From assembly GCF_037975245.1 (NCBI RefSeq), contig NC_092571.1:20941917-21005916 (forward strand): 64,000 nt of DNA, in the 5' to 3' direction. This stretch comes from Apostichopus japonicus (taxonomy: Eukaryota > Echinodermata > Holothuroidea > Aspidochirotida > Stichopodidae). The notes beneath the pieces were generated by a model. That model made no database searches. It had not been told where the DNA came from and saw nothing but the letters and a program-made list of their open reading frames with translations. Positions 23,459 through 34,669 of this stretch are shown in pieces. The position numbers and the translations under genes are program-made. Numbering within the stretch: position 1 is the first letter of the stretch; the number at the start of each line of letters is the position of its first letter.

Positions 23459-23780
23459 ATGTCAGATGTTGATACAGATCACATGACAGAGTGATCAGGT
23501 GACAGATCATGTGACAGATCATGTGTCAGATGTTGATACAGATCATGTGACAGATCATGTGACATATCATCTGTCAGATGTTGATACAGATCATGTGATA
23601 GAGTGATCAGGTGACAGATCATGTGACAGATCATGTGTCAGATGTTGATACAGATCATGTGACAGATCATGTGACATATTATCTGTCAGATGTTGATACA
23701 GATCATGTGATAGAGTGATCAGGTGACAGATCATGTGACAGATCATGTGTCAGATGTTGATACAGATCATGTGACAGGGG
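23459..23780. repeat. Satellite of AGATCATGTGACAG words, 112-bp higher-order period
   Basis: GTGATCAGGTGACAG starts at 23491, 23603 and 23715, exactly 112 bp apart. Inside each period, CAGATCATGTGACAG and GTCAGATGTTGATA alternate. It lies about 500 bp beyond the zinc-finger stop codon, so it may be in the 3' UTR of that gene. Confidence 0.85.
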
Positions 23781-23924
23781 GTGATCTGGGTAATTTTATA
23801 TGGAAATGAGAAAGCCGGATAGAGAAGAACAAATTGTAAATATTAACCAAGAGAGGGAAATTGAAAGGGATGAGTAAGCTGAACCCTGCTATCAAAGAAT
23901 AGGTAAGCCTCGCTACACATAGGC

Positions 23925-24240
23925 ATACATATATATATGTGTATATATCTATATATATATATTTATATACATATAAATATATATATATATTTATATATAG
24001 TTATATCTATATATATCGATATATATATATAGATATATATATACATATATAGATCTATGAATATATATATATATATCTATATATATATATATAGATATAT
24101 ATATATATACATATATAGATCTATGAATATATATATATATATCTTTATACATATATATATATCTTTATACATATACATCTATATATATCTATAAAGATAT
24201 ATTTAAACATATATAAACATACGTACATACATACATAAAT
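23925..24240. repeat. TA-rich microsatellite just downstream of the zinc-finger stop
   Basis: About 315 bp of TATATA interrupted by ATCTATGA, CATATATAGATCTATG and CATACATACATA. It begins some 45 bp past the stop codon on the minus strand and would lie in the 3' UTR unless cleavage occurs immediately. Confidence 0.9.
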
Positions 24241-24284
24241 ACATACATATATAATGAAACTGACAATACTGAGAAATTAAAATA

Positions 24285-25504
24285 TTATGACCTAAGTGAA
24301 GAAAATCCTGGTAATGGAGGATAGCCAGCATTAAAGAGGGGAAAGTGAACTTGTGGGTAGAGAGAAGTGGGTACAGATGGCATCATGTGGTCCTTCTCTC
24401 TTTTGTCATCTTTGGTCCCTTCTCCATTGTCCTTGTCCTTCAATACCTTGGGCACCTCCTGTGGCGCGTGAGGATGAAGAGAAGGATGATGAAGGGCGTG
24501 CGTCCGTGGTATGACTAAGTTCTGGTTTGGTTGAAATCCAGCTTGCTGGGTCAATGGCGGTGAAGTGATGCCTTGGAGATGAGATGCATTGCTGGAGGGT
24601 ATCCTCTTGAAGTTGACTTGTGAGGGGATATTATTGGCCTCGGCTGCACCACCCGGCGGTGGTTCTTGAGGGTGCTTACTGGCCAGATGCTTCTCCAGGT
24701 AGAGCTCCTGAACGTAAGTCTTGCCGCAGACACCGCACGAGAACCTTCTCTCCCGTCGGGTGTTTTCGTGGGACTGCACATGGTTTTGGAGTTTTTCGAG
24801 AACGTCGAAGGCCCTGTAGCAATCGGGGCATTTGTAGGGCTTATCTTTATTGTGCCTCCGCCAGTGCTGTTGAAGATTGGATAACTGAGTGAATGCCTTC
24901 TCGCAGCCCTGGTGCAGGCACCGATACGGCCGTTGACCCGTGTGCGTCCGAGTGTGCTGTTGGAGGTGGGAGAGCTGGCGGAAGTTCTTGTCACAGTAAG
25001 TGCAGTTATACGGCTTCTCCCCCGTGTGGATGCGTGAATGCTGGTTAAGGTATGAGGTACTCGCGAAGCCTTTGCTGCAGACGGCACATTTGTACGGCTT
25101 TCCCTCCGTGTGCGACCTCGAGTGCATGACCACGTCAGAACGATTGAAGAACCTTAAGGGGCATAACTTACATTTGTACTCTCGTATCTCGCTCCTCTCA
25201 CCCACTGCCACCCGCTCGTTCAGCTCCGCCAATTTTGCCGGGTCAAAGTTCATCTTGGGAGTTGACCCGGCTTCCTTGTGAGAGTTATTTGACATTCGCG
25301 AGTCTTTCTTGTTCAGGGAACCCTTGGGGCGACCCCTTTGCCTGGAGGTCCCCGGTCCAGAGGGTGGTTTCTTGCCGACGCCGTTGTCATGGTGAGCCGC
25401 AGATGCCGAGGAGGATAATAGTGAATCTAGCACCTCGAGGTCGTAAGGCAATCGCTGCGAAGAACTGCTCGGAATGGAACAACTTGTCGTGGGAACGAAG
25501 GAAT
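24285..25504 (-). CDS. Zinc-finger gene, last coding exon with all six fingers
   Basis: The acceptor on the minus strand is CTTTCTTCTACAG. The exon completes an Asp codon with the previous exon (Q-D junction), then reads SFVPTTSCSIPSSSSQ and carries the AT-hook-like patch, all six fingers and a Pro-rich tail. The stop TAA is at 24285-24287. The 405 codons are uninterrupted. Confidence 0.95.
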
Positions 25505-28500
25505 CTGTAGAAGAAAGAAGAGAAACGCTCAGAAATAATCCCGTAATCGATATCTATAGAGATGGACAAAATCTTACACATGACTTACATTAATGTTCAT
25601 GAATTGAAAATATGGTAACATTTTATTCAGACAGTCGGATAAAAATGCCAAAGCCACCTTCAGATCAACATGCACACATTTCGCTTTTAAAGAAAACTGC
25701 CGTAAAAGTACAGTCCTTCTCTGCATTTCCTATTTAAATTGCTTTGTTCCAGAGCAGGATTTTTGGTGTCCCACAAAAATCGAATGTCAAATGTTATCTT
25801 CTGTCTTGTGTTTTCTGTCACTATCGATGTTCTCACTCTTTTATGTTTGATAAATTATCTTTTTGCAATATTTGATTGGTTTTATTAATTGCAATAAAAT
25901 TGAAGCTCTAAAAGACAGGGGAAACAAGCCTGACTTATATTTGGTCCAATATATTAAACTCTCAATATAAACTTTCAGTTTCATGTATTGTTTACTTCAT
26001 ATTTTCCGATAGTTGATTGGTCTAAAGCTCACTCCCGTCTGTGCAATCACTGTATTTGCCAAACACAAAGGCTCTGTGCGTAGCTGCTACCCTTGGCAAC
26101 CTTAGTGTTACTGATTGAAGGTTGTCATCAGCATGTATTAAATGACATAGAAGCCTATATGTGTATAACCTTAGGCTCCATGTGCCACATATTCCTCGTA
26201 AAACATTTCATGAAATAACCCATGTATAATTGCTTTTACAGGGATTGAAATAATAAAGAACCAAAAAAGGCGCCATTTACATGATTGCTATCAGCTTGAA
26301 CTGTGAGTGATTGAGAAAAGTCTTGAATAATTTCAGAATGCCAAGTCCGGGGGAGGGGGGGGGTGGAGATTGAACAGAACCTTTTAGCAGAGCTGTAAAT
26401 TTGTAATTATTTTGATGGCAATATGCTAAAGATTCTTTGGAAATTATGAGTAAAGTATACTTTTGACTATCTCCAACAACATGGGTTCAAGGACTATACT
26501 CCCCCCTCCCCACCCCCCCCCCCCCCCCCCCATGAGATAACATTAATGAAAGCCCAGATGCAAAGATGTATAGAATTTCTTGTACAAAAACCCGGGTTTC
26601 CGGTAGGTTGTAATTTTACAAACCTGAAGAAACTCAAATGTTAAATCTACTATTTCAAAGGGAACGACTCCCTCTCCTACAGTATACATGTACAGTATAT
26701 GTGTTCTACTAGTTATAATCACCGAACCTGCACATCTCTCCTACAGGGTACATATTGGTGTTCTATTCACCAAACCTACACATCCATGATCTCTCCTACA
26801 GTGAACATATTGGTGTTCTATTCACCAAACCTATACATCTCTCCTACAGTGTACATATTGGTGTTCTATTCACCAAAATTACACATCTCTCTTACAATGT
26901 ACATATTGGTGTTCTATTCATCAAACCTACACATCTCTCCTACAGTGAACATATTGCTGTTCTATTTACCAAACCTACACATCTTCTAACAGTGTACATA
27001 TTGCTGTTCTATTCACCAAACCTACACATCTCTCCTACAGTGTACACATTGGTGTTCTATTCATCAAACCTACAAATCTCTCCTACAGTGAACATATTGG
27101 TGTTCTATTCACCAAACCTATACATCTCTCCTAGAGTGTACATATTGGTGTTCTATTCACCAAAATAACACATCTCTCTTACAGTGTACATATTGGTGCT
27201 CTATTCATCAAACCTACACATCTCTCCTACAGTGTACATATTGCTGTTCTATTCATCAAACCTACACATCTCTCCTACAGTGTACATATTGCTGTTCTAT
27301 TCATCAAACCTACACATCTCTCCTACAGCGTACATAACGGTGTTCTATTCACCAAACCTACACATCTCTCGTACAGTGCAAATATTGGTCTATCTTTGTA
27401 ATTTTGCTACTTCTTTTGGGCAACCAAATTTGCTGTTTGGGACAACCAAATTCTTAGACCTGGTTGTGAGATGGATATGCTTTTCATTTCACTTGTATGT
27501 TAATATGTTCGCTTTGCCTCGTTCGCTTTGATTCATAACTCTCCCACAGGACTCCCAATGGTTATTGTATGTTTAAAATGGCACACTGCTTTAAGGCATT
27601 AATTTTGACAAATTCTTAACAGAATTTAAGTGACTAAAATTTCATAACTTTTTCGCAGTTTGTTAGATTTATTAACTAAGTATCGACTCGGTGGACATCA
27701 GACATTGAGATATTATATTTACAAGGCTTTCAGGCTTTTACCTCCATTGACCTCACATAACCTTTCACCTTGCCTCAAACTGTATACTATGATGCATACA
27801 GTACAAACATTCTCCATGTTATGATTCTTGAGATTAAAGAGTTTCCAAGTATTTCACATTTCAACCTCTGCTGGGCCTTAAAATGACCTTTACTGCTGGT
27901 CATCTAAAGCAAACGGGAAGGGGGAGAGGGGGGGGGGGCATGACATGGAAGCATGGTCTAAGACCAAACTGAAATTCATACCCCAAGGCTTGTTAATAAA
28001 CTAAGCCTTCTTTTGATGTTTGGCCAAAGAGGACCAAATGAAACAGTTAACACCAGGCAGACTAAGAAAACCTAATTCCTTTGGTAAAAGTCACACAAGA
28101 TGACTAGTAACCAAAACGTGTGCATGGTCCTCCCATGTGACACCTCAGATGTAGTGGCACCACCTACCCCCAAACTTTGATGATTGAATGTCACATGTTT
28201 GATCTGAATTATTACAAATAATTATTACAGGAGAACCATAGCTACTTAATACTTATCCCTTATGGGCTTAACCACTTTTTTTGTGTGTGGGGGGAGGGGG
28301 CTGAGATATTAAAGGGAGTGAAGACTTGCGCACAAAGAAACGTCTGATGCTGGTAATCTGACCTAGTTTTGAATGAGGTGTAGCAGAAGTGTTAAAAACC
28401 ACCATCGATCCTAGAAAATACACACAGCTTGCTAACGTCGGTAATTAGACACTAGTGTACAGTCAATACATGCAACTACGGTCAATACCCACAACACAGT

Positions 28501-31500
28501 GTACATAGCAGCGATGGACATCTCAGGTCCAGATAAAAGAAACAAGGTATCACATTTCATTACTGTCTGCATTTTGTAGCGACAAGAAGAAAACTTCACT
28601 TGCAAGCAACGTAATGTTAACTTTTTTCAAAGGGAGGCACACGGTTTGGGGCGAGTCTTCAATGCCTTTAAGTCAGGGAGCTTCAGGGAGAGGATACACC
28701 GTTTAGGTAGCAATGAAAAGTGCTTCTAAGATGCAAAATTGTTCATTATATTTTCCAACTTTTGAAGCAATGCTGAAGAAGTTTCTCTTAAAAGGTTGTA
28801 TTGCACATACATGTTATATATTTATGTACTGTACACTAAGGATTTTTTAAGTTAAAGAAGTATATTTGCTTGCACTCCTGCAACCAAAACATAAAAAAAA
28901 ATAATTCACACTTTTCATTACTTTCTTCCTTTTTTTTTTGCTAGACATGAGATTTGACAAAATGTGTCTTTGTGAAACATTTCATTTTTTCCAACATTAT
29001 CTTGCTAAACGCTTACTGTACTTTCACCCGAAAAGCCCAATGGAGTGTAAAAAGAGTTAAAAATTTGTAAAGATTCTGCCACCCCTATAAAATATAGAAA
29101 GACATGCAGTAAGTAAGAAATAGTTTTGTTCTTTTACCAACCTTGTAAAATGTTTTGAATATAAAAGTGATAATGGTCTGTTAAGCTCCGGTAGGTAGCA
29201 AGACACACTAGGCAGTCCGTGCTGCAACATCCCAAAAACCAACCTTTACGTTTGTGACTTACTTCCATGGCTTTTTTCAAGTATCTGATTCAAAAATAAT
29301 TATTTTCCACTGTTTTTCACTTGCCACCATAGGACTCCTGGAGTGTGACTTTTTGGAATGTCTGGGTAGCCACAGCAGTACCAGTATTTGTATTTATATA
29401 TATATATATATATAGATATAGATACATTTATATATATATATATAAATAAATATATATATATAGATATATATGGGCGATTCCGTGAAAACAGGGACATGAC
29501 CCCAAAATTTCAAAATCATTTCTGCAGCCATTTTTGGCTTCTAATATACTATAAACACATTTAGGGTCTGGGTTATGTACTTTTTTTTCCAACTATATCA
29601 CGTTCTTCTACCAAAAAATGTGAATACCTGACTAATGTTGATTTTTGAGGGAACATTTGAGGAAATAGTATGGATATTTCAAAGTCTCAGATTTCCATAT
29701 TTGAAAGCACCCTAAATAAATTTGTTATATATGTATTGGTAGTGCAATTAGTGATATATTAAAATATTAATCACAATTCCTCCAAACAGTTTTGGTTTGT
29801 AGGCATATATGGCTGTAACGACACATAGCTGATTTGAGAGTGTAATGCGAGTTACCGAAAGACCAAGTTTTTAACTTTTTTTTTTCACTGGAGCAGATAA
29901 TTTCCTGCCATTTCATATTATGCTTCTAGTCAAAGTAAAGAGTATAAAAATAGTTGAAAGAATTAGAAATGTACCTAGTATATAGATATAAATAGACATT
30001 GAAAACTGTAATGCGAGTTACCAGTAATGCGAGTTACCGCTGTAATGCGAGTTACCATATATCATTCCAATCTCACTTGCAGTACTACTGATTAACAAAA
30101 CAATACAGCGCACTAAATACTTATATAAGGTGTGCACAGTAGTTACTTCCTGTACCCAGAATGCACTGCAATCTCGATTACATCACATGTGACCCTTAAA
30201 ACAGTTCCAACAGACATTGATGATTTTATCACCTGACCTTTGTGGAATCACGGACCTACCAAGTTGCATTCAACTGTGACATCATCAAATGAGTATTTAA
30301 GTTAGCCTATTCTTTCTCCATTTTCATGGGATAGTATTAGTACAATATTTAGGACAAATTGTGAGAGCTTAGGCTATATTAGTCTGTAGCCTATCACATA
30401 GTAATCTATATGTTCAAGGATGGGCAAATATTGTAAATCATGACCATTATAATGTGCCTAACATCTTGATGGAAATTAGTCTTGATGTGAAAGCTGATGC
30501 TGCCAAGGGTGTGGGCACCTCAGAATTAGTGGGGTGGGCAGAGGGGATGGGACAGACGGGGAGTTTGCATAGGGGATGATTGGGGCTGCTGGGGGGGATG
30601 GGGCAGGATTGCAGAGGCTTGGTCAGTTGGAATAGATTGGTGTGGTTTACCAATTCAAATGTGGGTTCCCCAAATATCATGATGTGCAAACCCCTTTCCC
30701 CAATATGAGTGTATAATCACTGCAATGTGAAAATCAACCTTTACTCCAAAGCATTTCAAATCCCCAAATTACACAAAATAAGGCAGGCCACCGGATTTCA
30801 CGGGAATTGATAACTGGAAATGGCCGAACCCAGGGATGACAAAACTTCCTATCGATGAAGCCAGATGATAAAGAAGTTGGGAACGCCTTTGATTGCTAAT
30901 AGTTGTGGCCAATTCAAGTTTGCATCAAAATTCTAATTTGATACAAAACACCATCCATTCAAGGTTATCTAGAATGGCCATATATAGCTACCACCTTGCC
31001 CTCATACCGCATGATAAAACATCTATTGTGTTATTGTTGATAATGTTATTATACTGATAGAATTAGGAACAAGGATTGTTTTATTAGTTACATGCTTTTC
31101 CTAAGAACCCTAAATACAAATTTCCAAAGGACCAATCACTTGTTAACATGCCAAAGAAACTTTTCTTGTAATTCACTATATAAGCTGTGCACCTGTTTAA
31201 CTTTCAGTAGATGTTTTGAGACATTAAAATGGAAGAGGAGAGCTACCAGATTGCTTGGATTAGCTTCATTGGAAATTGGATTGATAATTCAAGAGTGTAC
31301 ATTGCAATCTTGTAAGTCAACAATTTTGGATTGGCTTGATTGGAAATATGGATTGATAATTCAATAGTGTACATTGCAATCTTGTTAGTCAACAATTCTT
31401 CAGTTGATTTTCTGGTTCAATCAGCTTCGATTATTATTGATATAATTGACAGGATGTTTTGCAAATTGTTGTTCAAATGTTGTTAAAAGTTTTGGAAAGA

Positions 31501-32019
31501 GTTTTTCAGTTTCTAAGAGTTTCCAAGAGTTTCAAAAATGGCTTTGGAGCATATCTCTTTCAAAGAATTTGATGAATAAAGAACAAAATCGATGACTGGA
31601 AAAAGTGTAATGCGAGTTACCGTAATGCGAGTTACCAGACTTTTCCCCCCTCCATACCACATCTGAAGTTGTTTCATATTTTCTACTGCTGATATATAAA
31701 CATCAGTAGGGTAGATATCTTGTACATGTATGCAATTGAAGAAATCATTCTTTGTTTGAGCACAGTGCCATTTTGTACCGGTGTCAATTTTTCAGGTGTC
31801 CTTTTTCCGTAATGCGAGTTACCGATATTTGGAAGCGCACCATACATTAAGGCGAACACAATTATAATTCTTGATAATTTAATATTGTAGCTATGAATGT
31901 TGGGTATAACACCACAGAAAATTGAGGAGTTACACTAAACCATATTCGAGCCACAGCACTTGGATTATAAAAAAACAGCAAAAAGTGTAATGCGAGTTAC
32001 CATGGAATCGCCCATATAC

Positions 32020-32055
<36 letters not shown>

Positions 32056-34553
32056 CTATATATTTATTCATCCTCTATAACTAGTGTGTTGAAAATAATA
32101 CAAAAACATTCTAACCAGTGTTTCAACATTTTTTTTCATTTAAATGTATTTTGGGGTTCCTCCCAGTCTGCTTTTCTGTTACATTAACACAAGGAGTAAG
32201 ACTTTTAGGTAAAATGCTTTACTATAAATAATATGGACAACCTGGCGGTTCATGTTGATTGCTTTTAAACAACTTTGCTGGATATTTTCTGTGTTGTTAG
32301 GTCAAAACTCAAAACTATTACTGAAGTACCAGCAGCTAATCATAAACCCAGATTTATTTTTTATTTGGACATACAGTAGTGTAGAGTGGACTACAGACAA
32401 CTTGTATTAAATATGACGAGCAAAACATCATAGCACACTGCCCTATCATATAAAGAGAGAGAGAGAGGGAAAACCTGCCCTTTCTCTCGTAATAAGTGTC
32501 TCTAACACACCTTTTTGAATTTACTTTCTAAATATATATCAATTTACCCCCTTATTGAATGCACAGAATCTTTTCCAATTGCAGCAATAAATGCTATTCT
32601 GGTACAGACTGTGAATACTAAAGCAGGGAACTGCTACTCGGAGGTACTGTACGTATTTACCTTGAAAGGCCTATTACTTTCATCACCCCCTACAATGCTA
32701 CAGTGTGAAACATTTTGAACCTAAACGGCACAGTCCCTAAACAGCACTGTCCCAAAACAGCACTGTCCCTAAACAGCACTGTCCTAAAACAGCACTGTCC
32801 CTAAACAGCACTGTACCTAACAGCACTGTCCCTAAACAGCACTGTACCTAACAGCGCTGTCCCTAAACAGCACTGTACCTAACAGCACTGTCCCTAAACA
32901 GCACTGTCTCTAAACAGCAGTCCCTAAACGGCACTGTCTATAAACAGCACTGTCCTAAAACAGCACTGTCCCTAAACAGCACTGTACCTAACAGCACTGT
33001 ACCTAACAGCACTGTACCTAAACAGCACTGTCCCTTAACAGCACTGTCTCTAAACAGCAGTCCCTAAACGGCACTGTCCCTAAACAGCACTGTCCTAAAA
33101 CAGCACTGTCTCTAAACAGCACTGTCCCTAAACAGCAGTCCTAAAACAGCACTGTCCCTAAACAGCACTGTCCCTAAACAGCACTGTACCTAACAGCACA
33201 GTCCCTAAACAGCACTGTACCTAACAGCACTGTCCCTAAACAGCACTGTCCTAAAACAGCACTGTCTCTAAACAGCCCTGTCCCTAAACAGCACTGTCCT
33301 AAAACAGCACTGTCCCTAAACAGCACTGTCCCTAAACAGCACTGTACCTAACAGCACTGTCCCTAAACAGCACTGTACCTAACAGCACAGTCCCTAAACA
33401 GCACTGTACCTAAACAGCACTGTCCCTAAACAGCAGTCTCTAAACAACAGTCCCTAAACGGCACTGCCCCTAAATGGCACTGTCCCTAAACGGCACTGTC
33501 CTAAAGCAGCACTGTCTCTAAACAGCACTGTCTCTAACAGCACTGTCCCTTAATGGCACTTTTTAATTATGTTGCTGCATGTTTACAAGATAAATCGACA
33601 TCCTTTATGTTTATCCTTTTCTTTTGTTTATCCTGTGCAAAACTCTGGGAGGGACCACCTGCTTTTCTTTTTCGTTGGCTGGACAACTGCTATACGTCCT
33701 GCGATATTGTCATCTTTAAAAACTGTTCAAATTGGTTAGACTTACACACCAGTAAGTTGAATGTGCATATGAGATCATAGAAAATGGAATATATTATGTA
33801 GGATTTATTTACAAACCTTGCTTTTTTATGGGTGCTTGTGCCCGGGGCGGCCGAATGGAATACAGTGGAACAACTGGAGGCGGCTGAAATGGGAAATAGA
33901 AAAAATATGCAAATTATTGCTTCATCTAAATACGAGTAAATCATTTGTTTAACACAACAGTTTAGTTTGGTGAGGGTCCAAAACATTTCCAGCAATTTTA
34001 CTAAAAGTGGTATCACATATTGATACTCAAAAAGATTTTTCCAATGGCCCAACTAATGTAGCTTCCAATATTATTTTGTTTTAATCCAATGAACATCAAT
34101 TTAGGGATTCTACCAAATTTCAAGCTTGTAACATTGAGTGATATCGAGCTTGCAGTCTATGGAAATTATGTCTCCTCTCTTTAATGTGATATCTCTCTGA
34201 TATCCATTCAAATTCTATGAACAGCTTGAAAATTTAAAAGAGAAGTTGTTAGATGATAACTCATAATCAAGTCACATCGATCCAGTTAATTTGTGCAACA
34301 GATTTGCCAAACACTAAAGCCAAACAGCATGGCGATGCTTAGTACAAACCTTTACATCAAACCTATGTATCACTGTATATTTTTCAAGTACAAATCTTCT
34401 AAAATATCGTTTCTCTTTAAGGAGTACCAACTTTGTGAATGACAACATACAAGGAACCATGCATACCTGAATATTTAGATTCTGGGTTGATGGTGGCAGT
34501 CCCAGGGGTCTGGTGCCCCAGAAGTGAGGTCCACGGATATGTTCTGCAGCCAT
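24285..34553 (-). CDS. C2H2 zinc-finger transcription factor, rotund/squeeze/ZNF362/ZNF384 type, three coding exons
   Basis: This is a nuclear DNA-binding regulator of 457 aa. Coding exons, in transcript order, are 34553-34467, 33883-33817 and 25504-24285; phases agree at both junctions. The ATG at 34551-34553 is preceded in frame by a TAG 15 bp upstream. Residues 107-119 (RQRGRPKGSLNKK) form an AT-hook-like basic patch. Six C2H2 fingers lie at about 161-183, 189-211, 217-239, 245-269, 275-297 and 306-329. The first two are joined by a TEGKPY linker, the second and third by the classic TGEKPY, and the third and fourth by TGQRPY. The wider C-x4-C spacing of finger 4 (CLHQGC) and the QLSHLQQH and QLSNLQQH helices are typical of the rotund/squeeze/LIN-29/ZNF384 group. 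The C-terminus is Pro/His-rich. Subfamily placement is from remembered motifs, not from an alignment. Confidence 0.9.
26513..26531. repeat. 19-bp poly-C tract
   Basis: An uninterrupted C run, which is G-rich on the transcribed sense of the zinc-finger gene. It is one of the longest of many G or C homopolymers in this window. Confidence 0.9.
26730..27390. repeat. 48-bp minisatellite, about 13-14 copies
   Basis: The unit runs CATCTCTCCTACAGTGTA, then CATATTGGTGTTCTATTC and ACCAAACCTA. Because 48 is a multiple of three, plus-strand frames stay open and give a 16-residue repeat (VYILVFYSPNLHISPT). There is no start context, splice logic or domain. The array is on the strand opposite to the gene, so I treat it as non-coding. 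Confidence 0.9.
29395..29470. repeat. TA microsatellite flanking the left end of the 2.5-kb element
   Basis: TATATA and TAAATATA runs abut the left inverted repeat at 29471. A matching TA run follows the right end at 32015-32060, consistent with insertion into one TA-rich locus. Confidence 0.85.
29471..32014. mobile_element. Non-autonomous DNA-transposon-like element with eight copies of GTAATGCGAGTTACC
   Basis: The ends TGGGCGATTCCGTG (29471-29484) and CATGGAATCGCCCA (32001-32014) are inverted repeats with one mismatch in 14. TATA lies on both outer sides, but the flanks are TA-rich so this may not be a true target duplication. Inside, the exact 15-mer GTAATGCGAGTTACC begins at 29842, 30008, 30024, 30042, 31607, 31622, 31809 and 31987, always on the same strand. 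A 72-bp tandem duplication lies at 31255-31398. No transposase-like reading frame is present. Superfamily not recognised. Confidence 0.65.
32015..32066. repeat. TA microsatellite
   Basis: A TA run follows the right inverted repeat of the 2.5-kb element and mirrors the run on its left. Confidence 0.85.
32720..33562. repeat. 14-16-bp minisatellite of CAGCACTGTCCCTAAA units
   Basis: More than 50 copies of AACAGCACTGTCCCT with common variants (CTGTACCT, CTGTCTCT, CGGCACTG). Unit length varies by one or two bases, so no frame is kept open. It lies about 250 bp from the second coding exon of the zinc-finger gene. Confidence 0.92.
33817..33883 (-). CDS. Zinc-finger gene, second coding exon
   Basis: The acceptor is CCCATTTCAG and the donor gtttgt on the minus strand. 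This 67-bp exon reads PPPVVPLYSIRPPRAQ, then APIKKQ and one base of the next codon. The reading frame continues exactly into both neighbours. It is Pro/Arg-rich and of low complexity. Confidence 0.82.
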
Positions 34554-34587
34554 TGATGATACCTGCTATGAGTGGAGCGATTAATGT
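34467..34587 (-). CDS. Zinc-finger gene, exon with start codon (coding part 34467-34553)
   Basis: The acceptor is TTTATTTATACAG at 34588 and the donor gtatgc. The first 34 bp are 5' UTR. Coding starts at 34553 with MAAEHIRGPHFWGTRP and ends NLNIQ on a codon boundary. An in-frame TAG just upstream fixes this ATG as the first usable one. The acceptor implies another, non-coding exon at higher coordinates. Confidence 0.82.
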
Positions 34588-34669
34588 CTGTATAAATAAA
34601 ATAAAAGTCAAGAAAAGAAAGAAAAAGAGGAATCTGTGAGATCATTCAAGTGTAAGAGAGTGCACATAG

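Larger units (their letters stand above)
13403..24284. other. Non-coding stretch between the ABCG stop and the zinc-finger stop
   Basis: This span should hold the 3' UTRs of two convergent genes. It contains poly-G tracts, a SINE (18155-18476), a hairpin-prone GTCAAA-rich patch (19430-19575), a 112-bp-period satellite (23459-23780) and a TA-rich microsatellite (23925-24240). Two weak minus-strand terminal-exon candidates (17924-18028 and 19823-20041) are listed separately. Nothing else looks coding. Many open frames here are AT-rich chance frames. Confidence 0.55.
25505..33816 (-). other. Large intron of the zinc-finger gene
   Basis: This 8.3-kb intron separates the second and third coding exons. 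It contains the 48-bp minisatellite (26730-27390), the GTAATGCGAGTTACC element (29471-32014), a 15-bp minisatellite (32720-33562) and poly-C and poly-G tracts. I found no further exon. Confidence 0.6.

Noticed and set aside
24551-25087. 178-aa minus-strand frame in another phase
   Set aside because: It is a shadow of the zinc-finger exon, which has six recognisable fingers in its own frame.
26699-27531. Three long plus-strand frames
   Set aside because: They are the translation of a 48-bp minisatellite; the unit length being a multiple of three keeps frames open.
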